Assembly (NCBI GenBank): GCA_944367045.1
Contig: CALVWI010000001.1
Span: 62,001-126,000, forward strand
Source of the DNA: an uncultured Clostridia bacterium
GTDB taxonomy: Bacteria > Bacillota > Clostridia > Christensenellales > Borkfalkiaceae
Direction of reading: 5' to 3'
DNA: 64,000 bases
The notes under the pieces are model-generated. The model did not search any database. It was not told the DNA's origin and saw only the letters and a list, made by a program, of their open reading frames with translations. Position numbers and translations under genes: made by a program. The first letter of the stretch is position 1; the number at the start of each line of letters is the position of its first letter. Positions 54,677-62,150 of the stretch are shown in pieces.

Positions 54677-54703
54677 GAAAAAACGGCCTCCCGAAGGAGA
54701 CCG
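54677..54703 (-). terminator. Intrinsic terminator of rpmB
   Basis: On the minus strand CGGTCTCC / GGAGGCCG with a TTCG tetraloop is followed by TTTTTT. Confidence 0.9.
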
Positions 54704-54730
54704 CATTTCTCGCTTTTCGCAACTTAACGC

Positions 54731-54919
54731 TTAAACACGCTCGATCTTGTTGCTCTTGAGGCATCTTGCGCAGACGTAGTCGCTGACGACCTTGCCGTCC
54801 TTCACAAAGGAAACTTTCTGCACGTTTGCCTGGAACGTCCTGCGGGTCTTACGGTTGGAGTGGCTGACGTTGTTGCCCGACGTCTGGCCCTTCCCGCACA
54901 CACTGCATACTCTCGACAT
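54731..54919 (-). CDS. rpmB: 50S ribosomal protein L28 (bL28), zinc form
   Basis: 62 aa. [25 protein letters not shown] is the canonical start. Two CxxC pairs (Cys5/Cys8 and Cys50/Cys53) make this the zinc-binding C+ form, whose zinc-free paralogues usually respond to zinc starvation. GGAGGTGG precedes the ATG. Divergent from asp23-fakA, as in B. subtilis. Confidence 0.97.
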   Translation of the reverse strand: MSRVCSVCGKGQTSGNNVSHSNRKTRRTFQANVQKVSFVKDGKVVSDYVCARCLKSNKIERV

Positions 54920-54992
54920 GATCTCCACCTCCGATGGGTCTATTCCACGAATTTTGCACGCGGAAAGCCTCCGCGCGGTCATCAATGGCAAT

Positions 54993-55021
54993 ATGATAGC
55001 ATTTCCTCGCAAAAAAAGCAA
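54993..55021 (-). promoter_or_regulatory. Promoter of rpmB
   Basis: On the minus strand TTGCTT (55021-55016), 17-bp spacer, TATCAT (54998-54993). The leader is about 65 nt. Confidence 0.7.
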
Positions 55022-55083
55022 TCAAAAAGGGGAAGAAAAGGGCAATTTTTTTGGGGAAACAGGGAAAAATTTTTCAATAACGC

Positions 55084-55112
55084 TTGCAAAATTCCTTGTT
55101 ATGGGTTAGAAT
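55084..55112 (+). promoter_or_regulatory. Promoter of asp23-fakA
   Basis: TTGCAA (55084-55089), 17-bp spacer, TAGAAT (55107-55112), then TTTAGGAG before the ATG at 55139. Confidence 0.8.
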
Positions 55113-55138
55113 ATACCTGTTAAGTTTAGGAGAGCACT

Positions 55139-55489
55139 ATGTCTGTATCAACGAGCAATGCCTATGGTAAGATTTCCATTTCCGACCTTGCGATCGCGAA
55201 GGTCGCCTCTCGTGCGGCCGTCGAAAGCTACGGGATCGTGGATACCGTTGCGCATCGTTTTTCCGATACGCTCGCCGAACTGCTCGGAAAGGATGCGGGG
55301 GGCAAGGGCGTCCGTGTGGCGACCTCGGGCAACCGTATCTACATTGACGTCTACGTCCTCATCAAGTACGGCGTCTCCATCGAAGCGGTCGCAGAATCGC
55401 TCAAGGAGGCCATCAAGTACAAGGTGGAAAAGTTCACGGGTATGATTGTGGACACGGTGAACGTCAACGTCATGGGCTTGAAAATTTAG
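55139..55489 (+). CDS. Asp23/Gls24 family protein (YloU-like)
   Basis: 116 aa. SNAYGKISISDLAIAKVASRAAVESYGIVD and the C-terminal KVEKFTGMIVDTVNVNVMGLKI are typical of Asp23/Gls24 (DUF322) proteins, envelope-associated factors of unclear function. A TTTAGGAG SD precedes the ATG. Conserved neighbour of fakA in Firmicutes; a 139-base spacer separates them. Confidence 0.92.
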   Translation: MSVSTSNAYGKISISDLAIAKVASRAAVESYGIVDTVAHRFSDTLAELLGKDAGGKGVRVATSGNRIYIDVYVLIKYGVSIEAVAESLKEAIKYKVEKFTGMIVDTVNVNVMGLKI

Positions 55490-55628
55490 CCTTTTCGCCG
55501 CTCTTTGGCGGCATCTGCGCAGAGAGGGGACTTTCTGCGCGCCTTCTGCGTTTGCAGTATTTCTTGCCGAGGGGTGCGAAAAGTGACGGAGCTCACGGCG
55601 ATCATAGCGGAAGTGTAAGGAGCATTCT
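55490..55628 (+). other. asp23-fakA spacer
   Basis: The 139 bases contain small complements such as GCCGC/GCGGC and GCAGA/TCTGC but no convincing terminator or promoter. AAGGAG sits just before fakA. No gene is seen. Confidence 0.4.
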
Positions 55629-57275
55629 ATGCAAAAAACGATCAACTGTGCGCTATTCAGGAAGATGGTCCTGGTCGGCGCAAAAATGTTGGAAAATAAT
55701 CGGGCGAAGGTGGATTCACTCAACGTCTTCCCCGTTCCCGACGGCGACACGGGTACGAATATGTCGCTCACCATGCAGTCGGCGGTCAAGGAGCTTGCAA
55801 CGACTTCCTCCAACACCTTCATGGAAGTGTGCGACTGCGTCTCAAAGGGCGCCCTGCGCGGAGCGCGCGGCAACTCGGGCGTCATCCTTTCGCAGATCTT
55901 CCGCGGCATCTGCTCGGTGCTCCGCGTGAGCAAACCCGAAGTGGATACCCGCACCTTCGCAAAGGCGATGGAGCAGGGCACCAAGGTCGCGTACAACGCC
56001 GTGTCTATTCCCAAGGAGGGCACCATCCTCACCGTCGTGCGCTATATGAGCGAATTCGCGACCAAGAACGCGGGCAAGTATAAGGACTTCGAGACTTTCC
56101 TTCCCGCCGTCATCGCAGAGGGCGACAGGGCGCTCGCAATGACCCCGGAGCTCCTTCCCGTCCTCAAGAAGGCGGGCGTCGTGGACTCGGGCGGCGTGGG
56201 CCTCATGACCATCATGCGCGGCTTCCAGGCGGCCATCATGGGCGAAGAAGTCGCCTCCGATATCCAGACCGAGGCCGTCCAGCAGGCGGCGGAGGCCGAG
56301 TTCGGCGACAATTCCGACATCATCAGCATGGACCTCGGCGACATTCAGTACGCCTACTGCACGGAATTCTTCGTCATTAACTTAAAGAAGAGCACTACGC
56401 TTGCCGACATCGACAAGCTGCGCGAGAACCTGATGGGCATCGGCGACAGCGTCATCTGCATCGGAGACCTTGAAATGATCAAGGTGCACGTCCACACCAA
56501 CAGCCCGGGCGTCGCGCTCACCTATGCTTTGGAGCTCGGCGAACTCGACCGCCCCAAGATCGAGAACATGCTCGAGCAGAACAGGGCGTTGAAGGCCAAG
56601 ATCGAGGCCGAGAAGAAGGATCAGGGCATGCTCGCCATCTGTGCGGGCGACGGCATCCGCGACATCTTCAAGGACCTCTTTGTCGACCGCGTCATCGAGG
56701 GCGGTCAGACGATGAACCCCTCCGCATCCGACATCGCGACGGCGGTGCAGAAGATCAATGCGGAGAACGTGTTCGTCTTCCCCAACAACAAGAACATCAT
56801 CTTAGCGGCAGAGCAGGCGAAGGCGCTTGTCGACAACCGCACCATTCACGTCATTCCCACCAAGAACGTGCCGCAGGGCTTTGCGGCGGCGCTCGCGTTC
56901 AGCCCCGAGGCGAGCCTCGAGGAGAACAAGACCAACATGATCCACGCGCTCGACAACGTCAAGGCAGGGCAGGTGACGCACGCCGTGAGAACGACCAACG
57001 TCAACGGCTTCTCCATCACCGAGGGCGACATCATCGGCCTCGACGACAAGAAGATCCTTGCCAAGAGCAACTCCATCGAGGAGACCGTTTTGGCCCTTCT
57101 CGAAAAGCTCAAGGAGGATCAGCACGAAGTCATCACTCTCTACTACGGCGAGGGCGTGACCGAGGACGACGCCAAGGCGCTCTCCGAGAAGGTCGCCGAG
57201 AAATTCCCCGACTGCGACGTCGACTATCACTACGGCGGCCAGCCCGTCTACTACTACCTCCTCTCCTTGGAGTGA
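55629..57275 (+). CDS. fakA: Fatty acid kinase subunit A / DAK2-domain protein (YloV-like)
   Basis: 548 aa. The N-terminal DAK2 nucleotide domain has VFPVPDGDTGTNMSLTM (Asp38, Asp40), GARGNSGVILSQIFRG and KKAGVVDSGGVGL; a middle domain and C-terminal DegV-like part follow (VFPNNKNIILAAEQA, NGFSITEGDIIG). With FakB proteins it phosphorylates exogenous fatty acids for phospholipid synthesis. AAGGAG before the ATG. Follows asp23 as in other Firmicutes. Confidence 0.93.
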   Translation: MQKTINCALFRKMVLVGAKMLENNRAKVDSLNVFPVPDGDTGTNMSLTMQSAVKELATTSSNTFMEVCDCVSKGALRGARGNSGVILSQIFRGICSVLRVSKPEVDTRTFAKAMEQGTKVAYNAVSIPKEGTILTVVRYMSEFATKNAGKYKDFETFLPAVIAEGDRALAMTPELLPVLKKAGVVDSGGVGLMTIMRGFQAAIMGEEVASDIQTEAVQQAAEAEFGDNSDIISMDLGDIQYAYCTEFFVINLKKSTTLADIDKLRENLMGIGDSVICIGDLEMIKVHVHTNSPGVALTYALELGELDRPKIENMLEQNRALKAKIEAEKKDQGMLAICAGDGIRDIFKDLFVDRVIEGGQTMNPSASDIATAVQKINAENVFVFPNNKNIILAAEQAKALVDNRTIHVIPTKNVPQGFAAALAFSPEASLEENKTNMIHALDNVKAGQVTHAVRTTNVNGFSITEGDIIGLDDKKILAKSNSIEETVLALLEKLKEDQHEVITLYYGEGVTEDDAKALSEKVAEKFPDCDVDYHYGGQPVYYYLLSLE

Positions 57276-57326
57276 GCAGCGGGACACAATTTCCTTTATA
57301 AAAAAAGTCTTTAGTTTCGAAATGTT

Positions 57327-57360
57327 CCCCGCGGTGCGTTTGTTGCCGCGGGGTTTATGT
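57327..57360 (+). terminator. Hairpin between fakA and recG
   Basis: CCCCGCGG / CCGCGGGG with an 11-base loop followed by TTTATG. Weak U tract; partial termination is possible. Confidence 0.5.
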
Positions 57361-57418
57361 TAAAGTGCGGGCGCGCGGCTCTTTTTGAGGGACTGCGCAC
57401 CCCGAAAGGGAGGCGAAG

Positions 57419-59422
57419 ATGCAGCTCACGGACGTCAAGGGCATCGCGGAGAAGCGCGCAAAGGAACTCAACAAGCTCGGCATTTTCACGGCGGAGGATC
57501 TCGTCCGCTACTATCCGCGCACCTATCTCGACATGACGAACCGCGTCTCCGTGCGCGAGGTCTTGAATAACGATACGGCCCTCATTGCGGCGAAGATCAC
57601 CTACATCGAGCCCGTGCGCTACACCGGCCGCGTGCGCTTTTTGCGGGCGCATCTTGCGCAGGACGGCGACACCTTCACCGCCGTTTGGTTCAACATGCCC
57701 TACCTTGCAAAGACGCTCAAAGAGGGCGATTACCTCTTCTACGGGCGCGTTCAGAACAAGTACGGGCAGATCTCCCTCGTCAACCCGACCTTCGAGCCGA
57801 TGGCCGCGAACGCGCGTTTGAAGGGCCTTGTGCCCGTCTATCCGCTGCGCGCGTCGCTCACCCAGCGGGCGGTGCGCACGGCGGTGCAGGCCGCGCTCAA
57901 GTGCGTCTCGCCGCCCTCCGTTATCCCCTCGGAGCTCATCGCAAAGTACGGTCTCGCCTCCCTTGCGTGGGCGTATCGCACCATCCACGCGCCACAGACC
58001 CAAGACGAGCGCATGCGTGCGAGCGAGCGCATCGCGCTTGAAGAGTATTTCACGCTCGTCTCGGCGTTCAAGCTCATCAAGGGGGATAAGAACGAGGTAC
58101 GGCAAACGCGCTATATTGTGATGGAAGCGGAGGTCGCTCAATTCATGCACCGCTTTTCTTTTGAGTTTACAAAAGGTCAGCGCTCGGCGGTGCGGGCCAT
58201 CTACGACGACGTGACGGGCCCCACGCGCATGAACCGACTCCTTCAGGGCGACGTCGGCAGCGGCAAGACGGCGGTGGCGCTCACGGGCATTTACATGGCC
58301 GTGAAGAGCGGGCATCAGGCGGTGTACCTCTCCCCGACGGAGGTTTTGGCGGCGCAGAACGGCGCGCTGCTCGAGAAGATGTTTCCCGAATACCGCGTGG
58401 GATACCTTGCGGGTTCGAGCTCTGCGGCGGAAAAAAAAGCCGTCAAGGCGGCGCTCAAGGCGGGGGAGATCGACATTCTCTGCGGCACTCACGCCGTGCT
58501 GCAGGGCGATGTGCACTTTGCCGACCTCGCCTTCTGCGTGTGTGACGAGCAGCACCGCTTCGGCGTGGCGCAGCGCAACGCCCTCACCGAAAAGGGGGCG
58601 AGCCCCGACGTGCTCGTCATGTCCGCGACGCCCATCCCGCGCACGCTCTCGCTCATCGTGTACGGCGATCTCGACGTCACGACCATTCCCGATAAGCCCA
58701 AAGAGCGGCAGGAGATCGCGACGGCCATCGTGCCCCTCAGAAAGTATAACGATATGCTCGACTATGTGCGGGGAGAGGTCAAGCGCGGCAAACAGGCGTA
58801 CTTCGTCTGCGCGAAGATCGAAGACGACGAGGGGCAGGTCACGTCCGTCACCGAGCTCTTTGAGGAACTCCGCGCGCGCATGCCGGACATAAGATTCGGC
58901 CTTCTCCACGGCAAGATGAAGGAGAAGGACAAGACCGCCGTCATGACCGCCTTCAAGCGGGGGGAGCTCGATTGCCTCGTCTCCACGACGGTCATCGAGG
59001 TGGGCGTCGACGTCCCCAATGCGACCATCATGGCCATCATGAATGCCGAACGGTTCGGGCTCTCGCAGCTGCATCAGCTCCGAGGCCGCGTCGGTAGGGG
59101 AAAGGACAAGAGTTGGTGCTTCCTCCTCGTCGGCTCCGAGAGCGAGACGGCGATCGAGCGGCTGCGCATCTTAAAGGAGACGAACGACGGGTTTAAGCTC
59201 GCCGAGAAGGACCTGGAACTGCGCGGGAGCGGCGATTTCTTTGGAACGCGCCAGAGCGGCAAGTTCTTGAGCGAGATTAAGCACCTCAAGTACTCCTCGG
59301 ACATCATTTTCCTCGCAAAGAGGCTGTCCGACGAGGCGTTCGAGCGCCATCTGAACTATGATGAGATCAAACGCGTCGCAATCGACAAGTATGAGAGCCT
59401 CAAGGACGTCGTTTTGAACTAA
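57419..59422 (+). CDS. recG: ATP-dependent DNA helicase RecG
   Basis: 667 aa. N-terminal wedge domain (about 50-150, OB fold that splits forks); Walker A GDVGSGKTA (about 277-285); DEQHRFGVAQR Walker B variant; SATPIPRTL; TTVIEVGVDVPNA; QLRGRVGRG. It regresses forks and processes branched DNA. AAAGGGAGG precedes the ATG. In B. subtilis sdaAB-sdaAA lie between fakA and recG; here only a 143-base spacer. Confidence 0.96.
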   Translation: MQLTDVKGIAEKRAKELNKLGIFTAEDLVRYYPRTYLDMTNRVSVREVLNNDTALIAAKITYIEPVRYTGRVRFLRAHLAQDGDTFTAVWFNMPYLAKTLKEGDYLFYGRVQNKYGQISLVNPTFEPMAANARLKGLVPVYPLRASLTQRAVRTAVQAALKCVSPPSVIPSELIAKYGLASLAWAYRTIHAPQTQDERMRASERIALEEYFTLVSAFKLIKGDKNEVRQTRYIVMEAEVAQFMHRFSFEFTKGQRSAVRAIYDDVTGPTRMNRLLQGDVGSGKTAVALTGIYMAVKSGHQAVYLSPTEVLAAQNGALLEKMFPEYRVGYLAGSSSAAEKKAVKAALKAGEIDILCGTHAVLQGDVHFADLAFCVCDEQHRFGVAQRNALTEKGASPDVLVMSATPIPRTLSLIVYGDLDVTTIPDKPKERQEIATAIVPLRKYNDMLDYVRGEVKRGKQAYFVCAKIEDDEGQVTSVTELFEELRARMPDIRFGLLHGKMKEKDKTAVMTAFKRGELDCLVSTTVIEVGVDVPNATIMAIMNAERFGLSQLHQLRGRVGRGKDKSWCFLLVGSESETAIERLRILKETNDGFKLAEKDLELRGSGDFFGTRQSGKFLSEIKHLKYSSDIIFLAKRLSDEAFERHLNYDEIKRVAIDKYESLKDVVLN

Positions 59423-59442
59423 AATACAAAAAACCACAAAAT

Positions 59443-59476
59443 AACCGCTTTCCTCATAGGGGAGAGCGGTTTTTTG
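59443..59476 (+). terminator. Intrinsic terminator of recG
   Basis: AACCGCT / AGCGGTT arms enclosing TTCCTCATAGGGGAG, then TTTTTG. Confidence 0.85.
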
Positions 59477-59511
59477 ATACCGTGATCGCGAAAAATGTCG
59501 TTTTGCATAGT

Positions 59512-59582
59512 ACTATGTCTGACATAATCGCATTTTTAGTAATACTATGTCACGCATAATTAATACTATGTCTGACATAGTA
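59512..59582 (+). repeat. Three phased operator-like palindromes
   Basis: Copy 1 ACTATGTCTGACATAAT (59512-59528), copy 2 ACTATGTCACGCATAAT (59544-59560), copy 3 ACTATGTCTGACATAGT (59565-59581; perfect as TACTATGTCTGACATAGTA). Start-to-start distances are 32 and 21 bases, about three and two DNA turns. A possible promoter overlaps them: CTGACA (59519-59524), 18-bp spacer, TACTAT (59543-59548). They lie between the convergent ends of recG and the zinc-ribbon gene, so no protein gene is an obvious target. Confidence 0.75.
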
Positions 59583-59610
59583 ATAAAGTATGTTGTATAA
59601 ATCGGGCGTA

Positions 59611-59650
59611 AAAAATCCCGTCCCAGAAGGGGCGGGAAGCTTTCTTTTCA
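59611..59650. terminator. Bidirectional hairpin terminator
   Basis: TCCCGTCCC / GGGGCGGGA with an AGAA loop. On the minus strand it runs into ATTTTTT, ending the zinc-ribbon gene; on the plus strand AAGCTTTCTTTT follows and could end a short transcript from the palindrome region. Confidence 0.75.
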
Positions 59651-60043
59651 TCAGGCATACATTGCCATGAATACGATGTAGGAGATGATCACCATCAGGA
59701 TGGCGAGCAGGGCGCATCCGAGGCAGATGAGATGCAGGAGCTTGTCGAGCGGTTTCTTCTCGCTCTTGCGGTACCCGAAGAGCGTCAGGATGAACGCCGC
59801 TACGCCGCAGTAGAGGAGGGTCGTGACGAATACCGTGGGATTTCTGAGAGCCAGGAATACGATATTAAAGATGGTAAAGATGACGATGAGCGCCGAGAGG
59901 AGCAGGGCCGTCAGCGTGCACGGGTGCGTGTCCTCAAGGAAGTTTGCCTTCTTCTCGGGCTCCATACGCTTGACTTCCGCCCCGCAGTCGGGGCACTTGA
60001 CGCTGTCGTCGGGAATCTCTTTTCCGCAATGGCTGCAAAACAT
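59651..60043 (-). CDS. Zinc-ribbon membrane protein
   Basis: 130 aa. An N-terminal zinc ribbon MFCSHCGKEIPDDSVKCPDCG (Cys3, Cys6, Cys17, Cys20), a charged linker, and three hydrophobic segments at about 42-65, 70-90 and 103-127. Such zinc-ribbon membrane proteins are common in Clostridia and uncharacterised. Start at 60043 behind AAAAGGAG. It has its own consensus promoter and ends at the bidirectional hairpin. Confidence 0.8.
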   Translation of the reverse strand: MFCSHCGKEIPDDSVKCPDCGAEVKRMEPEKKANFLEDTHPCTLTALLLSALIVIFTIFNIVFLALRNPTVFVTTLLYCGVAAFILTLFGYRKSEKKPLDKLLHLICLGCALLAILMVIISYIVFMAMYA

Positions 60044-60065
60044 ATGAGTTCTCCTTTTTTCTTTT

Positions 60066-60094
60066 AGTTTATCATGCGGAAGGAGCATTGTCAA
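60066..60094 (-). promoter_or_regulatory. Promoter of the zinc-ribbon membrane protein
   Basis: On the minus strand TTGACA (60094-60089), 17-bp spacer, TAAACT (60071-60066). Confidence 0.85.
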
Positions 60095-60156
60095 GACCTT
60101 TCTATAAATTCTCCTTTCAGTTTATGCGTTTTATGGCGCTGTTTCGTCCGTTTTGT

Positions 60157-60183
60157 TTGACTTTTTGTCCGATTTGGTATAAT
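60157..60183 (+). promoter_or_regulatory. Promoter of ssrA
   Basis: Extended -10 TGG plus TATAAT (60178-60183). The best -35 is TTGACT (60157-60162) at a short 15-bp spacing. Transcript start near 60190 leaves about 15 bases to be removed by RNase P. Confidence 0.7.
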
Positions 60184-60204
60184 ATATGGTAACAGATCTC
60201 GTTT

Positions 60205-60586
60205 GGGCCTGTATTGGATTCGATTGCAAGCGGAATCTGTCGGATGCACGTCGGAGGCTCGGCTCCGTAAAAACGGGAATTTTTTAAATGCTGATAAGAA
60301 AAGCAGAAGATCTGTCGCTGCACGTGCAACTCGCCGCGTAGCGCTTGCGGCCTAACTTTTTAGGCTCCGTCTCCTTCAGGCTGCCCACGGCCTGATACGA
60401 GGCGTCAATTGAGTGGGGAACTCTTCTCTTCGGCTGACTTCCCCCGTTGAGAGGTGATTTTCGGAAGTATGCTCAAAAAAAGGTCGTCGGTGAACTTTTT
60501 TTGGGCGAGACCGATCGCCGACTAAGCGTGTAGTATCCGCGGAGGAACCTTGTAAGACCGCAGTTCGATTCTGCGCAGGTCCACCA
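60205..60586 (+). ncRNA. ssrA: tmRNA (transfer-messenger RNA)
   Basis: About 382 nt. The 5' GGGCCTG (60205-60211) pairs with CAGGTCC (60576-60582) to form the acceptor stem, followed by an encoded ACCA end; CGCAG TTCGATT CTGCG is the T arm. The tag frame starts at GCT (60290) and ends at TAA (60353-60355): 21 codons, starting ADKKSRRSV and ending RRVALAA, followed by pseudoknot-like pairs such as GGCCT...AGGC. The VALAA end is the usual protease signal; the length and the five arginines are unusual. It rescues stalled ribosomes with SmpB. Confidence 0.95.
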
Positions 60587-60590
60587 AAAA

Positions 60591-60622
60591 AGAAACGCCG
60601 CCTTGTGCGGCGTTTCTATTTT
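60591..60622 (+). terminator. Intrinsic terminator of ssrA
   Basis: AGAAACGCCGC / GCGGCGTTTCT, CTTGT loop, then ATTTTG. Confidence 0.9.
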
Positions 60623-60684
60623 GTGACCAGCCAAATTGACTGCGCTGCAGGTCGCCCCGCCTGTGGCGGGCTGCGTTCGGAATC

Positions 60685-61572
60685 ATGAAGGCATTAAATC
60701 TCATCGTGGGAATAATTTTTCCATCGTTCAAAAATATCGCTCGCATAAGTGCACTCCGCCAAGTAAATTATTTTGTTCAAAACGATGCGAATCTTGTTAG
60801 AGATAATGTTCCGCCCTACTTGACTATTGTAAAAGATGATCATACTGATGCGGTAATAAACAGAAGGATAGATTTATCCGGAGTCTCGCCTGAATGGAAA
60901 AAGAATAAAAAGCATTTCAAACAGAATTGCGTCATTATTTATATAATGGATTGCCTGAACAAGAAATGGCGCGGCTCGGGCGATAGGAAATTAAATAGTA
61001 TTCTTGTAAACAATTCTTACTATTCCAGAACTGTCCCTTGGGATGAATTGGAAAGGACATTAGATATGTGGTTTGATACGGTTTTGGAAGAACGCAATGA
61101 GGAACAGCGTGTTGCCAATCCTGATGAGTGCGACAGGATATTGTTAAATGTGATATATGCTCAGACTTTTAATGCCATTGATCATTTGGGCGAGAAAAAT
61201 TTCGACATTGAACATCTGGCAACGAAAGGCGCTCTTCGTGACTATTTAAATAAGATTAATTCCGGAAAGCCGGATTCCGAAAGATTAAAGCTTCCAATCA
61301 GTTCCTTTGGGAATCTCTGTTATTTGCCGGAGGTAAGCAACCGCTCAAAGGGCAAAAAAACAATTTACCAGGATGTTGCCTATTTAAATACTCAAAGCAT
61401 ACAAGACATAGAAGAAAAATATACTTTTACTGTCCATGCGGATATGGAATGGCTTGAAGAGGACTCATACGATAGGGATACTCTTAAAGAAAAATATATT
61501 GGGTTCATTCGCAAAAGATGGGGCAAGCAGAAGGAGAAGATTAAGTCATGCTTGTATCCGGCGAATCCTTGA
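60685..61572 (+). pseudogene. HNH-type (DUF262/DUF1524-like) nuclease, probably 5'-truncated
   Basis: 295 aa, markedly AT-richer than the rest of the window. The C-terminal half has an HNH-like region: NFDIEHLATKGALRDYL, then SSFGNLCYLPEVSNRSKGKKTIYQD, as in the DUF1524 end of DUF262/GmrSD-type modification-dependent restriction enzymes. The N-terminal DUF262 domain expected of those proteins (about 200 residues) is absent and there is no SD before the ATG, so I infer a truncated remnant of a mobile defence gene beside ssrA, a common integration site. A stand-alone HNH protein is the alternative. Confidence 0.55.
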
Positions 61573-61599
61573 TTAAGGTATAAGTTGATATTTTTACAG

Positions 61600-61640
61600 T
61601 AACCTCGGCGATGGCATTGGATATCGCCGAGGTTATATAT
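61600..61640 (+). terminator. Hairpin after the HNH gene
   Basis: TAACCTCGGCGAT / ATCGCCGAGGTTA, 13 bp with a 10-base loop, then TATATATTC. Stem strong, U tract poor. Confidence 0.65.
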
Positions 61641-61871
61641 TCTTGGGAAGCGACCTTTCAAAATAGTTACCTTTTTAATACATTGTGTCGAGGGGCGAAA
61701 AAAGAGCCGGGCGAACAGCTCGGCTTTGCTGTTTGAAACGATGATTTTTTGGATGACGGCAAGCAATTTTCTGCGATGCTCCAAACAAAGACGGGAGCGA
61801 GGTAGGATTCTTTCGGGGTGCAGACGGGGTGAAAAGGCACGAAAATTCCTCTGAAAGGTAAAAGGAGTATT
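61641..61871 (+). other. AT-rich spacer with one small hairpin
   Basis: The hairpin AGCCGGGC / GCTCGGCT with a GAACA loop (61705-61725) is followed by TTGCTGTTTG. Otherwise I see no gene, promoter or direct repeat of the tmRNA 3' end. AAAAGGAG at the end belongs to the next small gene. Confidence 0.45.
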
Positions 61872-62108
61872 ATGCAGCAGATAAAACTTGAAACAAACGA
61901 ACTTGGCCTTAAAGTATTCATCAACGGCGTGCCCGACATCTCCCTCATGCCTGAAGAGACGAAAGAGGGGTTTTTAAGGACGTTGGAGCGGGAAATTGCG
62001 GAATATGGCTTGGAGGGGGCGGCGCGGAAGGGGACGCTTTTTGATTTGAAGATAATTTTGCAATCGAGAGTTATTTTTTACAATACGTATGATTCAACAG
62101 TTGTATAA
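61872..62108 (+). CDS. Small hypothetical protein
   Basis: 78 aa, acidic-basic mix, no signal peptide or membrane segment. Begins MQQIKLETNELGLKVFINGVPDISL. A good SD (AAAAGGAG, 5 bases before the ATG) supports translation. Not recognised. Located between the HNH remnant and the glycoside hydrolase genes; 42 bases separate it from the GH1 start, and a TATAAT at 62104-62109 overlaps its stop but lacks a clear -35. Confidence 0.5.
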   Translation: MQQIKLETNELGLKVFINGVPDISLMPEETKEGFLRTLEREIAEYGLEGAARKGTLFDLKIILQSRVIFYNTYDSTVV

Positions 62109-62150
62109 TGAGAGCGCGATCTGGAATAGGGTCGCATAAGAGAGGCTGTA

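Noticed and set aside
62077..62109. Promoter for the GH1 gene
   Set aside because: TATAAT at 62104 is good, but the nearest TTTACA is 21 bases away, outside the usual spacing, so it is not listed as a promoter.
60587..62150. Direct repeat of the ssrA 3' end (attachment site pair)
   Set aside because: Apart from the degenerate stretch at 60640 no convincing copy of the tmRNA end was found, and no integrase gene is present, so no attL/attR is annotated.
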